This document shows, in pieces, positions 1-6,589 of a stretch of 11,146 bases of DNA. Source of the DNA: Candidatus Proteinoplasmatales archaeon SG8-5 (GTDB lineage: Archaea > Thermoplasmatota > Thermoplasmata > SG8-5); the NCBI GenBank assembly GCA_001595885.1, contig LSSH01000023.1, forward strand, positions 1 to 11,146, given 5' to 3'. Both the position numbers and the translations under genes were made by a program. The notes under the pieces were generated by a model that had not been told where the DNA came from, ran no database searches, and saw only the letters and a program-made list of their open reading frames with translations. Within the stretch, counting starts at the first letter, position 1; each line of letters begins with the position of its first letter.

Positions 1-267
1 ACGGCGGGATACATCGCCGACAACAGCATTCAAATGCAGGCCGGCTGGAACCTGGTCCCGTATCCATTCGCCCAGAGGTTCATGAACGCGGCCGGCATCG
101 ACGCGCATCTCACAGCGAATTGCCCGGACTACGCCGGGATGTTGATCGCGGATTATTCACAACCGTATCACATCACCACGCCGTCGGGCTCGGAGAACAT
201 ATTCCACAACCAGGCGATCTGGGTAAGGGTAACGGCCGACACGACATGGACAGTGATTAATTACTAG
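1..267 (+). CDS. 3' end of a secreted protein sharing its C-terminal module with the downstream C25 peptidase (partial)
   Basis: The reading frame is open from the first base and stops at TAG 265-267, so the start lies outside the window. The 88 visible residues form one beta-rich module starting around the motif AGWNLVPYPFAQRFM and ending in WTVINY. By my count about 61 of 88 residues are identical to the last 88 residues of the peptidase at 471-3833, without gaps. DNA is also similar, for example an identical run within 193-215 versus 3758-3780. I infer that the complete gene is a tandem relative, probably another secreted peptidase or surface protein, but no catalytic part is visible. The module resembles GWN(L/I)V-type C-terminal domains of archaeal and bacterial secreted proteins; its function is unknown and it could be a surface-retention or carbohydrate-binding domain. 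Confidence 0.85.
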   Translation, partial: TAGYIADNSIQMQAGWNLVPYPFAQRFMNAAGIDAHLTANCPDYAGMLIADYSQPYHITTPSGSENIFHNQAIWVRVTADTTWTVINY

Positions 268-315
268 GTCGAAGGGTAATCCGAACAGTAAAATACCCTA
301 GCCAGAGCAATCAGC

Positions 316-381
316 GTCAATCGGGCAACGAAGGCCCGATGACACTTATCTCGACCAGGTTCAATCGGAATGCCGACCGAT
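316..381. other. Two adjacent hairpins in the intergenic gap, each starting from TCAATCGG
   Basis: The gap 268-470 holds two inverted repeats. The first pairs ATCGGGC (320-326) with GCCCGAT (334-340) around a 7-nt loop, and extends by three more pairs (316-318 with 341-343) past one bulged base. The second pairs ATCGG (364-368) with CCGAT (377-381). Both left arms begin with TCAATCGG (317-324 and 361-368). They lie between the stop of the truncated gene and the promoter of the peptidase gene, so they may be 3' UTR structure or a small structured RNA. No T-tract follows, so a simple terminator is not supported. Confidence 0.4.
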
Positions 382-414
382 AGGGATAATTCAGTCATAA
401 AAATCCACAAAATC

Positions 415-428
415 AAAAAACTTAATAG
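415..428 (+). promoter_or_regulatory. Putative BRE/TATA promoter of the C25 peptidase gene
   Basis: An A-run followed by CTTAATAG resembles an archaeal BRE plus TATA box. Its centre is about 47 nt before the ATG at 471, predicting a transcript start near 450 and a leader of about 20 nt. A weak Shine-Dalgarno-like AGGT lies at 463-466. The CTTAATA core matches the box upstream of the RNase Z gene. Confidence 0.5.
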
Positions 429-470
429 TAACATACAACATTTACCGGCAAAAATGGATGGTAGGTCAAT

Positions 471-3400
471 ATGTTCGATGGGCAATTAGATTTTACTTCT
501 TTTGGCAAGAAAGTATTGATAGTAAGCTTGAGCCTCTTCATGGGCCTGAGCGCGTTCCAGGGGGTCGTAGGCCAGGCTCCCGCTCAGACCGACCGGTCGG
601 AGCATGCCGACGTAACCAGGATCCTGGTCGACTCCTTCAACCCCGCATATACAGTGTTCACGCTGGAAACGGCCGAACCCGACATCAGGACCGAGACAAC
701 TCCGGAAGGCACGTTCACCTTCGTGTCAATGGCAGGTGCTGGTCACAGCATGCAGCCGGGTTGTCCGCAGGTGCCTTTCAAGTCGTGTTTCGTGGCGGTT
801 CCCAACACTCAGGTTAGTCTGGAGATCATGTATCAGGAGTATTACGAGATGGACGTAGGCCAGATAGTCCCGGCACAGGAGCCGCATCCCGATTCGGTAA
901 TCGATGACGAGGTGGAGTTCAAAATGGATATGGGCGTGTACAACGCCGACGCCGATTATCCCGGAGAGCGCACCGTGATAGCGCAGACGGGCATGATCAG
1001 GGTGGTCCCCTTCGCAAGGCTGGGCTTCTATCCTGTCCAGTACAATCCCGTCGAGGGGAAGATGAAGGTCTACACGCATATCCAGGTCAGGCTCTCCTGG
1101 TCGGCCTCGGTCAGTTACCAGGTCGACGAGAGGCTCAACTCCCCGAACTTCTTCACGCTGTACGACATGAACTTCGTCAACTGGAAGGAGTTCGAGGGCA
1201 CTTTCGCGACCGAGCTGGCAAAGGAGCCGGCGCCGGCCCGTGGATTGCTGGGCTGCGAGTACCTCATCATCACAGGCGTCAACTACACAAGCGCCGCGAA
1301 CGCACTTGCCGATTGGAAGAACAAACGGGGCATCGACACATGGGTGAGGGACACACTCCAGACGGGTTCGACCCAGCCCGAGATAGAGACCTACATCCAG
1401 AGCGCCTTCAACAACTGGAACCCGGCTCCCTCTTACGTATTGTTCCTGGGTGACGTCGAGGACATCGAGACCAATTACGTCAACGTGCACCCCTACCACG
1501 GTACGATTACGGGGACAGACCTCTGGTACTTCACGCTTCTAGGCGCGGATTATTTCCCTGACATGTATTACGGAAGGATACCGGTTGACAATCAAATACA
1601 GGCCGGTAACTACATCGCCGAGATTGTCGACTACGAGATAGACCCGCCGTTCCAGAACACATACTACGATAACATGACTATGGCGGCCTACTTCCAGGAC
1701 CCGGGCAACGACGGCTATGAGGACAGGAGGTTCACAAGGACCACCGAGGAGATACGGGACTATCTCATCAACAACCATTCCTATGTCGTACCGCGCATCT
1801 ATTGCACTGACAGCTCGAATCCTACGAACTATAACTCGGGAACCCACCCGTACAACTGGCCCATCCCGGGAGAGCCCCTTCCGATGGACCTTCTCAAACC
1901 GATCTACCCCTGGGACGGCGACCATGACCTCATCCTGAACTGCCTCAACAACGGCACCACGATCCTTAACCACCGCGACCACGGCCTGAGGAACGGATGG
2001 GGAGACCCGCACTTCCAGATCTCTGACCTTGCCAACCTGGACAACGCGGACATGCTGCCCATTGTGTTCAGCATCAACTGCGAGACAGGATGGTTCGACC
2101 ACGAGACGGATTCCGACGGCAGCACGACCACCGAGAGCTTCTGCGAGGAGTTCCTGAGGAAGGACCCGGGCGGATGCGTCGGCATATTCGGGGCCTCCAG
2201 GGTGAGTTACAGCGGCTACAACGACTTCATGTGCCGGGGATTCTACGACGCCCAGTTCCCTGACTTCGACTTCGCCGTGGGCGGCACCACCCCGATGTAC
2301 AGGATGGGGGAGATACTCAACTACGGCAAGTACTACATGGCCAACCACTACGCCTGCGGAGACCTCTGGGGATACGAGGAGCTGGAGTTCGAGATATTCC
2401 ACTACTTCGGAGACCCAACGATGGAGATGTACACCGCCCCGCCGGGGTCGTTGACGGTCACCCACCCGATGGAGGTCCTCTCGGACACCACCTCGGTCAC
2501 GGTGAACTGCATGCAGGACGGGGCCTTCGTCACAATTTCAAAGGGAGAAGATGTGCTGGGTACCGGCACGGTCGTGGCCGGACAGGCCCTCGTGATGACA
2601 TCGCAGCTTCAACCGGGGATAGTGAACGTGACCGTCACCAAGCACAACTGGCGACCCTACCAGGGCCAGATCACCGTAATACCGAACGTGGCCCCCTGGA
2701 CGGACCTGCTGGCTCCAGACTCCTACATGCTTGTCGCCGGGGGCGACTCGCTAGAGATATCCTGGGAGATGGGCGACGAGCGCGACTCGCTCGACGAGAT
2801 GACGGTCAATCTCCGTTATTCAACTGACAACGGAGCCACCTACCCCTTCGTGATCGCCTCCGGGCTCACGGGCTACACGGCGAACCCCTGCACGTACATG
2901 TGGGACCCGCTGCCTCTCATAGACTCGACCCAGGTGAAGGTCCGCGTCACGGTGTACGACACATACGGCTGGTCCGATGTTGACGAGAGCCAGCAGGCCT
3001 TCGAGATAGACTCGACGTCTCCTCTGCCGGTCACCAACGTGAGGGCCGAGCTGGAGGGCAGCGGCGTGCGCGTCTACTGGGATGCTTCGCCCTCGCCGGA
3101 CGTGGGGCATTACGAGGTCTGGTGGTCCATGAACAACTGGGACCCGACAGGCGCGAGCTACACTAGCTTCCTGGACGCCGGGGCCAACACGGACGTGCTC
3201 CACGCCAACGTTGGCGGCATCAACCCCAACTCCTACTTCTACCAGGTGAAGGTATTCGACCTGCTGGGCCATGAGACCGTGACCACGGGGATACAGGCCG
3301 CCAAGTTCGGCTCAACGCAGAGCGTCATGGCCAATCCGAGCGGTTGGTTCCTGGTCGGCTCGTCACTCGTGCAGAGCGACACGACCATCGCCCACGTCAT

Positions 3401-3833
3401 ACAAGGCCAAGGGCTTCCCGCGTTCATGGACTGCCTGAGGAACTACGACCCTGTGGCCGGATGGACAATCAACGTGCCATCCGCACCGAGCCAGATAAAC
3501 ACATTCAACACGATATCGGATGAGATAGGATTCTGGATGCACGTGTCCTCGAACACGAGGTTCGCCACGGCCGGATACGTCGGGGACAAGGCAATCGACC
3601 TGAAGGCCGGCTGGAACATCGTGCCCTATCCCTTCGCGCAGAGGTTCATGAGCGCGGCAAGCGTCGATGCACACCTTACGGCCAACTGCCCGAACTACGG
3701 CGGCATGCTGATAGCCGACTACACGCAGCCATATCACCTGAAGGTGCCGACCGGTGCCGAGAACATATTCCACAACCAGGGCTTCTTCGTGTACGCGACC
3801 TCCGACACGGTCTGGACCGTTGCCAATTACTGA
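471..3833 (+). CDS. Secreted gingipain-like cysteine peptidase, family C25, with Ig/FN3-like and GWN-type C-terminal modules
   Basis: An 1120-aa extracellular endopeptidase. Residues 13-34 form a signal peptide (KK then a hydrophobic stretch, cleavage near VVG/QA). Residues about 45-225 resemble the C25 propeptide (GCPQVPF motif). The C25 catalytic domain spans about 263-655, starting EYLIITG and ending near HYFGDPTMEMY. The likely catalytic dyad is H504 in HRDHG and C537 in SINCETGWF; the 33-residue spacing equals that of RgpB gingipain (H211/C244, from family knowledge). Then come an Ig-like domain (about 656-740), a second beta-sandwich (742-852), an FN3-like domain (853-945) and two GW-type modules centred on W959 and W1048. 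No transmembrane anchor, dockerin or LPXTG motif is seen. The first ATG gives a slightly long pre-signal tail, but no closer ATG fits. Likely role: degradation of external protein for amino acids. Cleavage specificity cannot be told from sequence. Confidence 0.93.
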   Translation: MFDGQLDFTSFGKKVLIVSLSLFMGLSAFQGVVGQAPAQTDRSEHADVTRILVDSFNPAYTVFTLETAEPDIRTETTPEGTFTFVSMAGAGHSMQPGCPQVPFKSCFVAVPNTQVSLEIMYQEYYEMDVGQIVPAQEPHPDSVIDDEVEFKMDMGVYNADADYPGERTVIAQTGMIRVVPFARLGFYPVQYNPVEGKMKVYTHIQVRLSWSASVSYQVDERLNSPNFFTLYDMNFVNWKEFEGTFATELAKEPAPARGLLGCEYLIITGVNYTSAANALADWKNKRGIDTWVRDTLQTGSTQPEIETYIQSAFNNWNPAPSYVLFLGDVEDIETNYVNVHPYHGTITGTDLWYFTLLGADYFPDMYYGRIPVDNQIQAGNYIAEIVDYEIDPPFQNTYYDNMTMAAYFQDPGNDGYEDRRFTRTTEEIRDYLINNHSYVVPRIYCTDSSNPTNYNSGTHPYNWPIPGEPLPMDLLKPIYPWDGDHDLILNCLNNGTTILNHRDHGLRNGWGDPHFQISDLANLDNADMLPIVFSINCETGWFDHETDSDGSTTTESFCEEFLRKDPGGCVGIFGASRVSYSGYNDFMCRGFYDAQFPDFDFAVGGTTPMYRMGEILNYGKYYMANHYACGDLWGYEELEFEIFHYFGDPTMEMYTAPPGSLTVTHPMEVLSDTTSVTVNCMQDGAFVTISKGEDVLGTGTVVAGQALVMTSQLQPGIVNVTVTKHNWRPYQGQITVIPNVAPWTDLLAPDSYMLVAGGDSLEISWEMGDERDSLDEMTVNLRYSTDNGATYPFVIASGLTGYTANPCTYMWDPLPLIDSTQVKVRVTVYDTYGWSDVDESQQAFEIDSTSPLPVTNVRAELEGSGVRVYWDASPSPDVGHYEVWWSMNNWDPTGASYTSFLDAGANTDVLHANVGGINPNSYFYQVKVFDLLGHETVTTGIQAAKFGSTQSVMANPSGWFLVGSSLVQSDTTIAHVIQGQGLPAFMDCLRNYDPVAGWTINVPSAPSQINTFNTISDEIGFWMHVSSNTRFATAGYVGDKAIDLKAGWNIVPYPFAQRFMSAASVDAHLTANCPNYGGMLIADYTQPYHLKVPTGAENIFHNQGFFVYATSDTVWTVANY
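3343..3833 (+). repeat. Duplicated GW-type beta module at the peptidase C-terminus
   Basis: Within the peptidase the pattern G-W-(F/N)-(L/I)-V recurs at W959 and W1048, 89 residues apart. In each copy a later stretch contains an aromatic strand (EIGFWMHVSSNTRF versus HNQGFFVYATSDTVW). This suggests an internal duplication of one beta module of about 85 residues. The second copy is the one shared with the upstream truncated gene (1-267). Confidence 0.55.
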
Positions 3834-3840
3834 ATTCCGA

Positions 3841-3850
3841 AACCTTATAT
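3841..3850 (+). promoter_or_regulatory. TATA box of the zinc-ribbon gene (leaderless)
   Basis: AACCTTATAT lies so that its centre is about 25 nt before the ATG at 3873. That places the expected archaeal transcription start on the start codon itself, so the mRNA is probably leaderless. No Shine-Dalgarno sequence is present. The CCTTATAT core is close to the CCTTAATAT box of the RNase Z gene at 6560-6568. Confidence 0.65.
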
Positions 3851-3872
3851 CCGGCCCTTCCGATAAGGGTTC

Positions 3873-4916
3873 ATGCAGCGTTTCCAGTGCAAGAACTGCG
3901 GAGCCGGTCTGGAGTTCGACCCCGGGACCCACGGGATGAAGTGCGATTATTGCGATTCGTTGGAGGTCATACCCTACGAGCAGGTGACGCCCGAGGAGCA
4001 CGACATATTCTCCGCCCCGAGGAACAAGGGCTGGGACATCGAAGTTGCGACAATCCAGTGCGAGTCCTGCGGCGCGACAATTTCCGCCCCCAAACTGGCC
4101 GGCGGATGCTCCTTCTGCGGCTCGAGCTACGTCAAGGAGGCGAAGACCAACCCCGACATCATCCGCCCGGAGACGATGATACCCTTCAAGGTCAGCCGCG
4201 ACAGGGCCAGGGCAAGTTTCAACAAGTGGATTGGAAGCGGCTGGTTCCGACCGTCGAACCTCAAGAAACTGGCAAGACCGGAGCGATTGCGGGGTGTGTA
4301 CACGCCCTTCTGGACCTTCGACTGCACCGCCCACTCAGACTGGAGCGCGATGAGCGGGTATTACTACTACGAGACAAGGACAGTGCGGACGAGCCAGGGC
4401 ACGAGGACCGAGAAGGTGCGTCACACCAGGTGGGTACCGTCCTCGGGTTCCAGGGACGACGCCTACGACGACGTCCTGATACTCGCCTCCAAGGGCCTGG
4501 ACGAGGGCCTGGTCGACGACATCAAACCTTTTTTCCTGAACCAGCTGGAGCCGTACAAGGCCCAGTTCATGGCCGGCTGGCAGGCCGAGGAATACATTGT
4601 TGGACTGCCCGAGGGATGGATGAGGGCGAGGTGGATAATCAACGACGCCGAGAGGACAAAGTGCGCCAGGGTCGTGCCCGGGGACACCCACCGCGCCCTC
4701 GTGGTCAGCACCACGCTGGACAACGTCAGGTACAAGCACATCCTCCTCCCGGTCTGGGTCTCGGCCTACCGGTACAAGGACAAGAGCTATCAGTTCCTCA
4801 TAAACGGACAAACCGGCGAGATAAGGGGCAAGGCGCCCATATCGTGGGTGAAGGTCGGGATCACTGTAGCCATCATCGCTGGATTGGCAGCTGGTTTGGC
4901 CTGGTTGTTCGGTTAA
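3873..4916 (+). CDS. Tail-anchored membrane protein with two N-terminal zinc ribbons
   Basis: A 347-aa protein of a widespread, poorly characterised family often labelled TFIIB-type zinc-ribbon protein. Two zinc ribbons are visible: C6/C9 with C24/C27, and C63/C66 with C79/C82. A middle domain of about 220 residues follows, with family-like motifs GVYTPFWTFDC and LLPVWVSAYRYKDK, and the strand ending INGQTGEIRGKAP. Residues about 325-347 form one hydrophobic helix at the extreme C-terminus, so the bulk should be cytosolic and anchored by its tail. No helicase or nuclease motif is present, so names such as primosomal protein N' used for some relatives are not justified. The ATG at 3873 is fixed by the TATA box 25 nt upstream and by the first Cys pair starting at residue 6. 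Function is unknown. Confidence 0.88.
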   Translation: MQRFQCKNCGAGLEFDPGTHGMKCDYCDSLEVIPYEQVTPEEHDIFSAPRNKGWDIEVATIQCESCGATISAPKLAGGCSFCGSSYVKEAKTNPDIIRPETMIPFKVSRDRARASFNKWIGSGWFRPSNLKKLARPERLRGVYTPFWTFDCTAHSDWSAMSGYYYYETRTVRTSQGTRTEKVRHTRWVPSSGSRDDAYDDVLILASKGLDEGLVDDIKPFFLNQLEPYKAQFMAGWQAEEYIVGLPEGWMRARWIINDAERTKCARVVPGDTHRALVVSTTLDNVRYKHILLPVWVSAYRYKDKSYQFLINGQTGEIRGKAPISWVKVGITVAIIAGLAAGLAWLFG

Positions 4917-4921
4917 TAGAA

Positions 4922-4929
4922 TTATTTAT
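4922..4929 (+). promoter_or_regulatory. TATA-like box after the zinc-ribbon gene
   Basis: TTATTTAT immediately downstream of the zinc-ribbon stop codon is a good archaeal TATA match. It predicts a transcript start near 4950, which would serve the mini-ORF at 4971 and possibly the acetyltransferase through a long leader. It could also act as an AT-rich termination region. Confidence 0.4.
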
Positions 4930-4970
4930 CGCCACGCTTTTGCCAAGGATCATACTTACTGGGGAGTTGT

Positions 4971-5006
4971 ATGGTTGACGAATCCTTAACCCAAGCCAGA
5001 ACATAA
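4971..5006 (+). CDS. Possible 11-codon mini-ORF (leader peptide?)
   Basis: ATG 4971 to TAA 5004-5006 encodes MVDESLTQART. It is preceded by a good Shine-Dalgarno-like GGGGAG (4961-4966) four bases before the ATG and by a TATA-like box at 4922-4929. It ends just before the TATA-like box proposed for the acetyltransferase gene. The spacing signals are better than chance would suggest, but an ORF this short cannot be proven from sequence; it may instead be a decayed gene start. Confidence 0.25.
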   Translation: MVDESLTQART

Positions 5007-5007
5007 G

Positions 5008-5016
5008 AATTTAATA
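5008..5016 (+). promoter_or_regulatory. Putative TATA box of the GNAT gene
   Basis: AATTTAATA predicts transcription from about 5040. That leaves a leader of about 48 nt to GTG 5088, or about 12 nt to a possible ATT start at 5052. Confidence 0.45.
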
Positions 5017-5087
5017 CAACCGATTCTTCCAACCAGCATACTGGTGATACCATTACCGACGTTGAAGACCTTACCGACCACTTCAGG

Positions 5088-6068
5088 GTGCCGGACGCAC
5101 CGCCCGTAGCGGGCCTGAGGTTCAGAGGATTCAGGGGAGACGGGGAATTCGAGGAGATGCACGAGGTCATCAAGGTCGCCGACGAGTTCGACAAGGACGA
5201 TTTCCTGGAAACGCTTGACGACCTCAAGCGCAACTACAAGTACCTCTTCCATTGCGACCGGTTCAGGGACATGCTCATGGCCGAAGTGGATGGGAAACTA
5301 ATCGGCTACAGCCGGGTCTGGTGGACCGAGAAGCTCAAGGGCGGTCTGAACTACAACCACTTCGTGGTCATGCATCCGGATTGGCGCGGCAAGGGCATCC
5401 GCAGGGCCATGCTCCGGTGGGACGAGGGTCGTCTGGGGCGGATAGCTGCATCCCAGGAGGGGCCTTCCAAGGAATACCAGGTATATGCCTCGGAGCACGA
5501 GGCTGACTGGATAGGCCTGGTCGAATCGGAGGGCTACGAGGTTGTACGGTATTCCTTCATCATGGTCAGGCCGGACATGGAGGACATCCCCGACATCCCG
5601 CTGCCTGCGGGACTCGAGGTCAGACCGGTGACGCCGGACGATTACCGGAAGGTCTGGGAGGCCGACGTGGAGGCCTGCAGGGACTCCTGGGAGATGGTGA
5701 AGACGGTCGAGGAGTGGTACCGGTACTGGCTGGACAGCCACGAGTTCCAGCCCGAGAAATGGCAGGTGGCCTGGGACGGCGATAAGGTGGCAGGCGCGGT
5801 GCAGCCCTTCATCAACGAGGAGGAGAACAAGCTATTCAACCGGAAACGGGGATACACGGAGAACATCCACGTGGGCCGCGAGTGGCGGAAGAAGGGCGTG
5901 GCCAAGGCCCTGATAGCCCGTAGCCTCCATTTACTCAAGGACCTGGGGATGGAGGAAGCCTGCCTCGGGGTCGACGCGGAGAACCCCACCGGCGCGCTGC
6001 ACGTCTACCAGAGCATGGGTTTCAATGAAGTGCGGCGGTACATGACCTTCAGGAAGCCGCTCGAATAA
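5088..6068 (+). CDS. Two-domain GNAT-family N-acetyltransferase
   Basis: A 326-aa protein with two GNAT folds in tandem. The first (about 9-165) carries the acetyl-CoA loop HPDWRGKGIRRAM with R100-G101-K102-G103. The second (about 175-326) carries VGREWRKKGVAKALIARS with R267 to A272, followed by a typical ENPTGALHVYQSMGF end motif. Both pyrophosphate loops look intact, so both halves may bind acetyl-CoA. The layout and length resemble mycothiol synthase (MshD)-like proteins, but the substrate cannot be inferred and mycothiol itself is not expected in archaea. The frame is open back to 5007 and contains no ATG upstream of the conserved region. GTG 5088 is the first usual start; ATT 5052 is an alternative. 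No Shine-Dalgarno sequence precedes GTG, so the start is uncertain. It appears to be transcribed alone. Confidence 0.88.
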   Translation: MPDAPPVAGLRFRGFRGDGEFEEMHEVIKVADEFDKDDFLETLDDLKRNYKYLFHCDRFRDMLMAEVDGKLIGYSRVWWTEKLKGGLNYNHFVVMHPDWRGKGIRRAMLRWDEGRLGRIAASQEGPSKEYQVYASEHEADWIGLVESEGYEVVRYSFIMVRPDMEDIPDIPLPAGLEVRPVTPDDYRKVWEADVEACRDSWEMVKTVEEWYRYWLDSHEFQPEKWQVAWDGDKVAGAVQPFINEEENKLFNRKRGYTENIHVGREWRKKGVAKALIARSLHLLKDLGMEEACLGVDAENPTGALHVYQSMGFNEVRRYMTFRKPLE

Positions 6069-6164
6069 CGTTAGTAATGAGGATATCGACCCGATAACCT
6101 TACGCACCGAATGACGAAAAGACCCAAATACGACCGACGACCATACATTCTGCGAATTAATAAA

Positions 6165-6180
6165 CCGAAATATTTATATT
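6165..6180 (+). promoter_or_regulatory. Strong BRE/TATA promoter of the 72-aa protein gene
   Basis: CCGAAA followed by TATTTATATT is the closest match to an archaeal BRE plus TATA consensus in the window. It predicts a start near 6203, about 10 nt before the ATG at 6213. A second AT-rich run (6184-6195) follows directly. The surrounding 6111-6200 is AT-rich and noncoding in my reading. Confidence 0.65.
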
Positions 6181-6212
6181 GGTATTATTATATATCGGGC
6201 CGGGATGCACTA

Positions 6213-6431
6213 ATGAGCGAGTTCAAAGAAGGCGACGAAGTTATTCTGGTTCCGCCGATCGAGCTTGAGTCGGCATATATACCATGGGTGGGCCGTTATG
6301 CAAAGGTCATCGACGTCAAGACCGAAAAGGGCACCACCTGGTACAAGATAGAGGTCAACGGAAGCGAACCTTTCTCAGCGCCGGAGAATTGGCTGAAGGC
6401 ACCGGAACCCGTCTGTTGCCGCCACGCATGA
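6213..6431 (+). CDS. Small SH3/KOW-like hypothetical protein
   Basis: A 72-aa soluble acidic protein beginning MSEFKEGDEVILVPP. The pattern GDEV-(I/L)-L-V, then WVGRYAKVIDVK, then TTWYKIEVNG is an alternation of short strands typical of SH3-like or KOW-like barrels, but no family is recognised. It ends in a vicinal Cys pair (CCRHA). The frame is open upstream to an ATG at 6111, but the stretch 6111-6212 contains the strong TATA box and translates to a Lys/Tyr-rich sequence unlike a protein start, so ATG 6213 is preferred. It is transcribed alone, with gaps of 144 nt before and 158 nt after. A role in nucleic acid or protein binding is only a guess. Confidence 0.7.
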   Translation: MSEFKEGDEVILVPPIELESAYIPWVGRYAKVIDVKTEKGTTWYKIEVNGSEPFSAPENWLKAPEPVCCRHA

Positions 6432-6555
6432 TGTCAGGCCAGACAGCGAGGTAGAAGCCAGCGCTGTTAGTTCTATTGATGGTAATGGTTGTTGAACTTT
6501 CTCACACACTCCTCTGTTTCCCATACAGTTAACGAGCTCCCTTCAGTATTCTACA

Positions 6556-6568
6556 AAAACCTTAATAT
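6556..6568 (+). promoter_or_regulatory. BRE/TATA promoter of the RNase Z operon (leaderless)
   Basis: AAAACCTTAATAT has its TATA centre about 25 nt before the ATG at 6590, again predicting a leaderless mRNA. It should drive the RNase Z, DUF1616-like and Pth2 genes together. Confidence 0.65.
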
Positions 6569-6589
6569 CAGCACCGCCTTCAAACCCAC

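Noticed and set aside
355..385. tRNA T-arm-like GGTTCAATCGG
   Set aside because: The bases on either side of the loop do not pair as a T stem and no acceptor or anticodon arms are found.
264..485. 73-aa minus-strand ORF across the intergenic gap with a hydrophobic stretch
   Set aside because: It overlaps the promoter and start of the peptidase gene, has no Shine-Dalgarno or TATA signal that I can see, and resembles no family.
3887..4978. 363-aa + strand ORF overlapping the zinc-ribbon gene
   Set aside because: Although longer than the real gene, it is an Arg/Gly/Gln-rich alternate frame with no family motif, while the 3873 frame has paired Cys motifs, a TM helix and a promoter.
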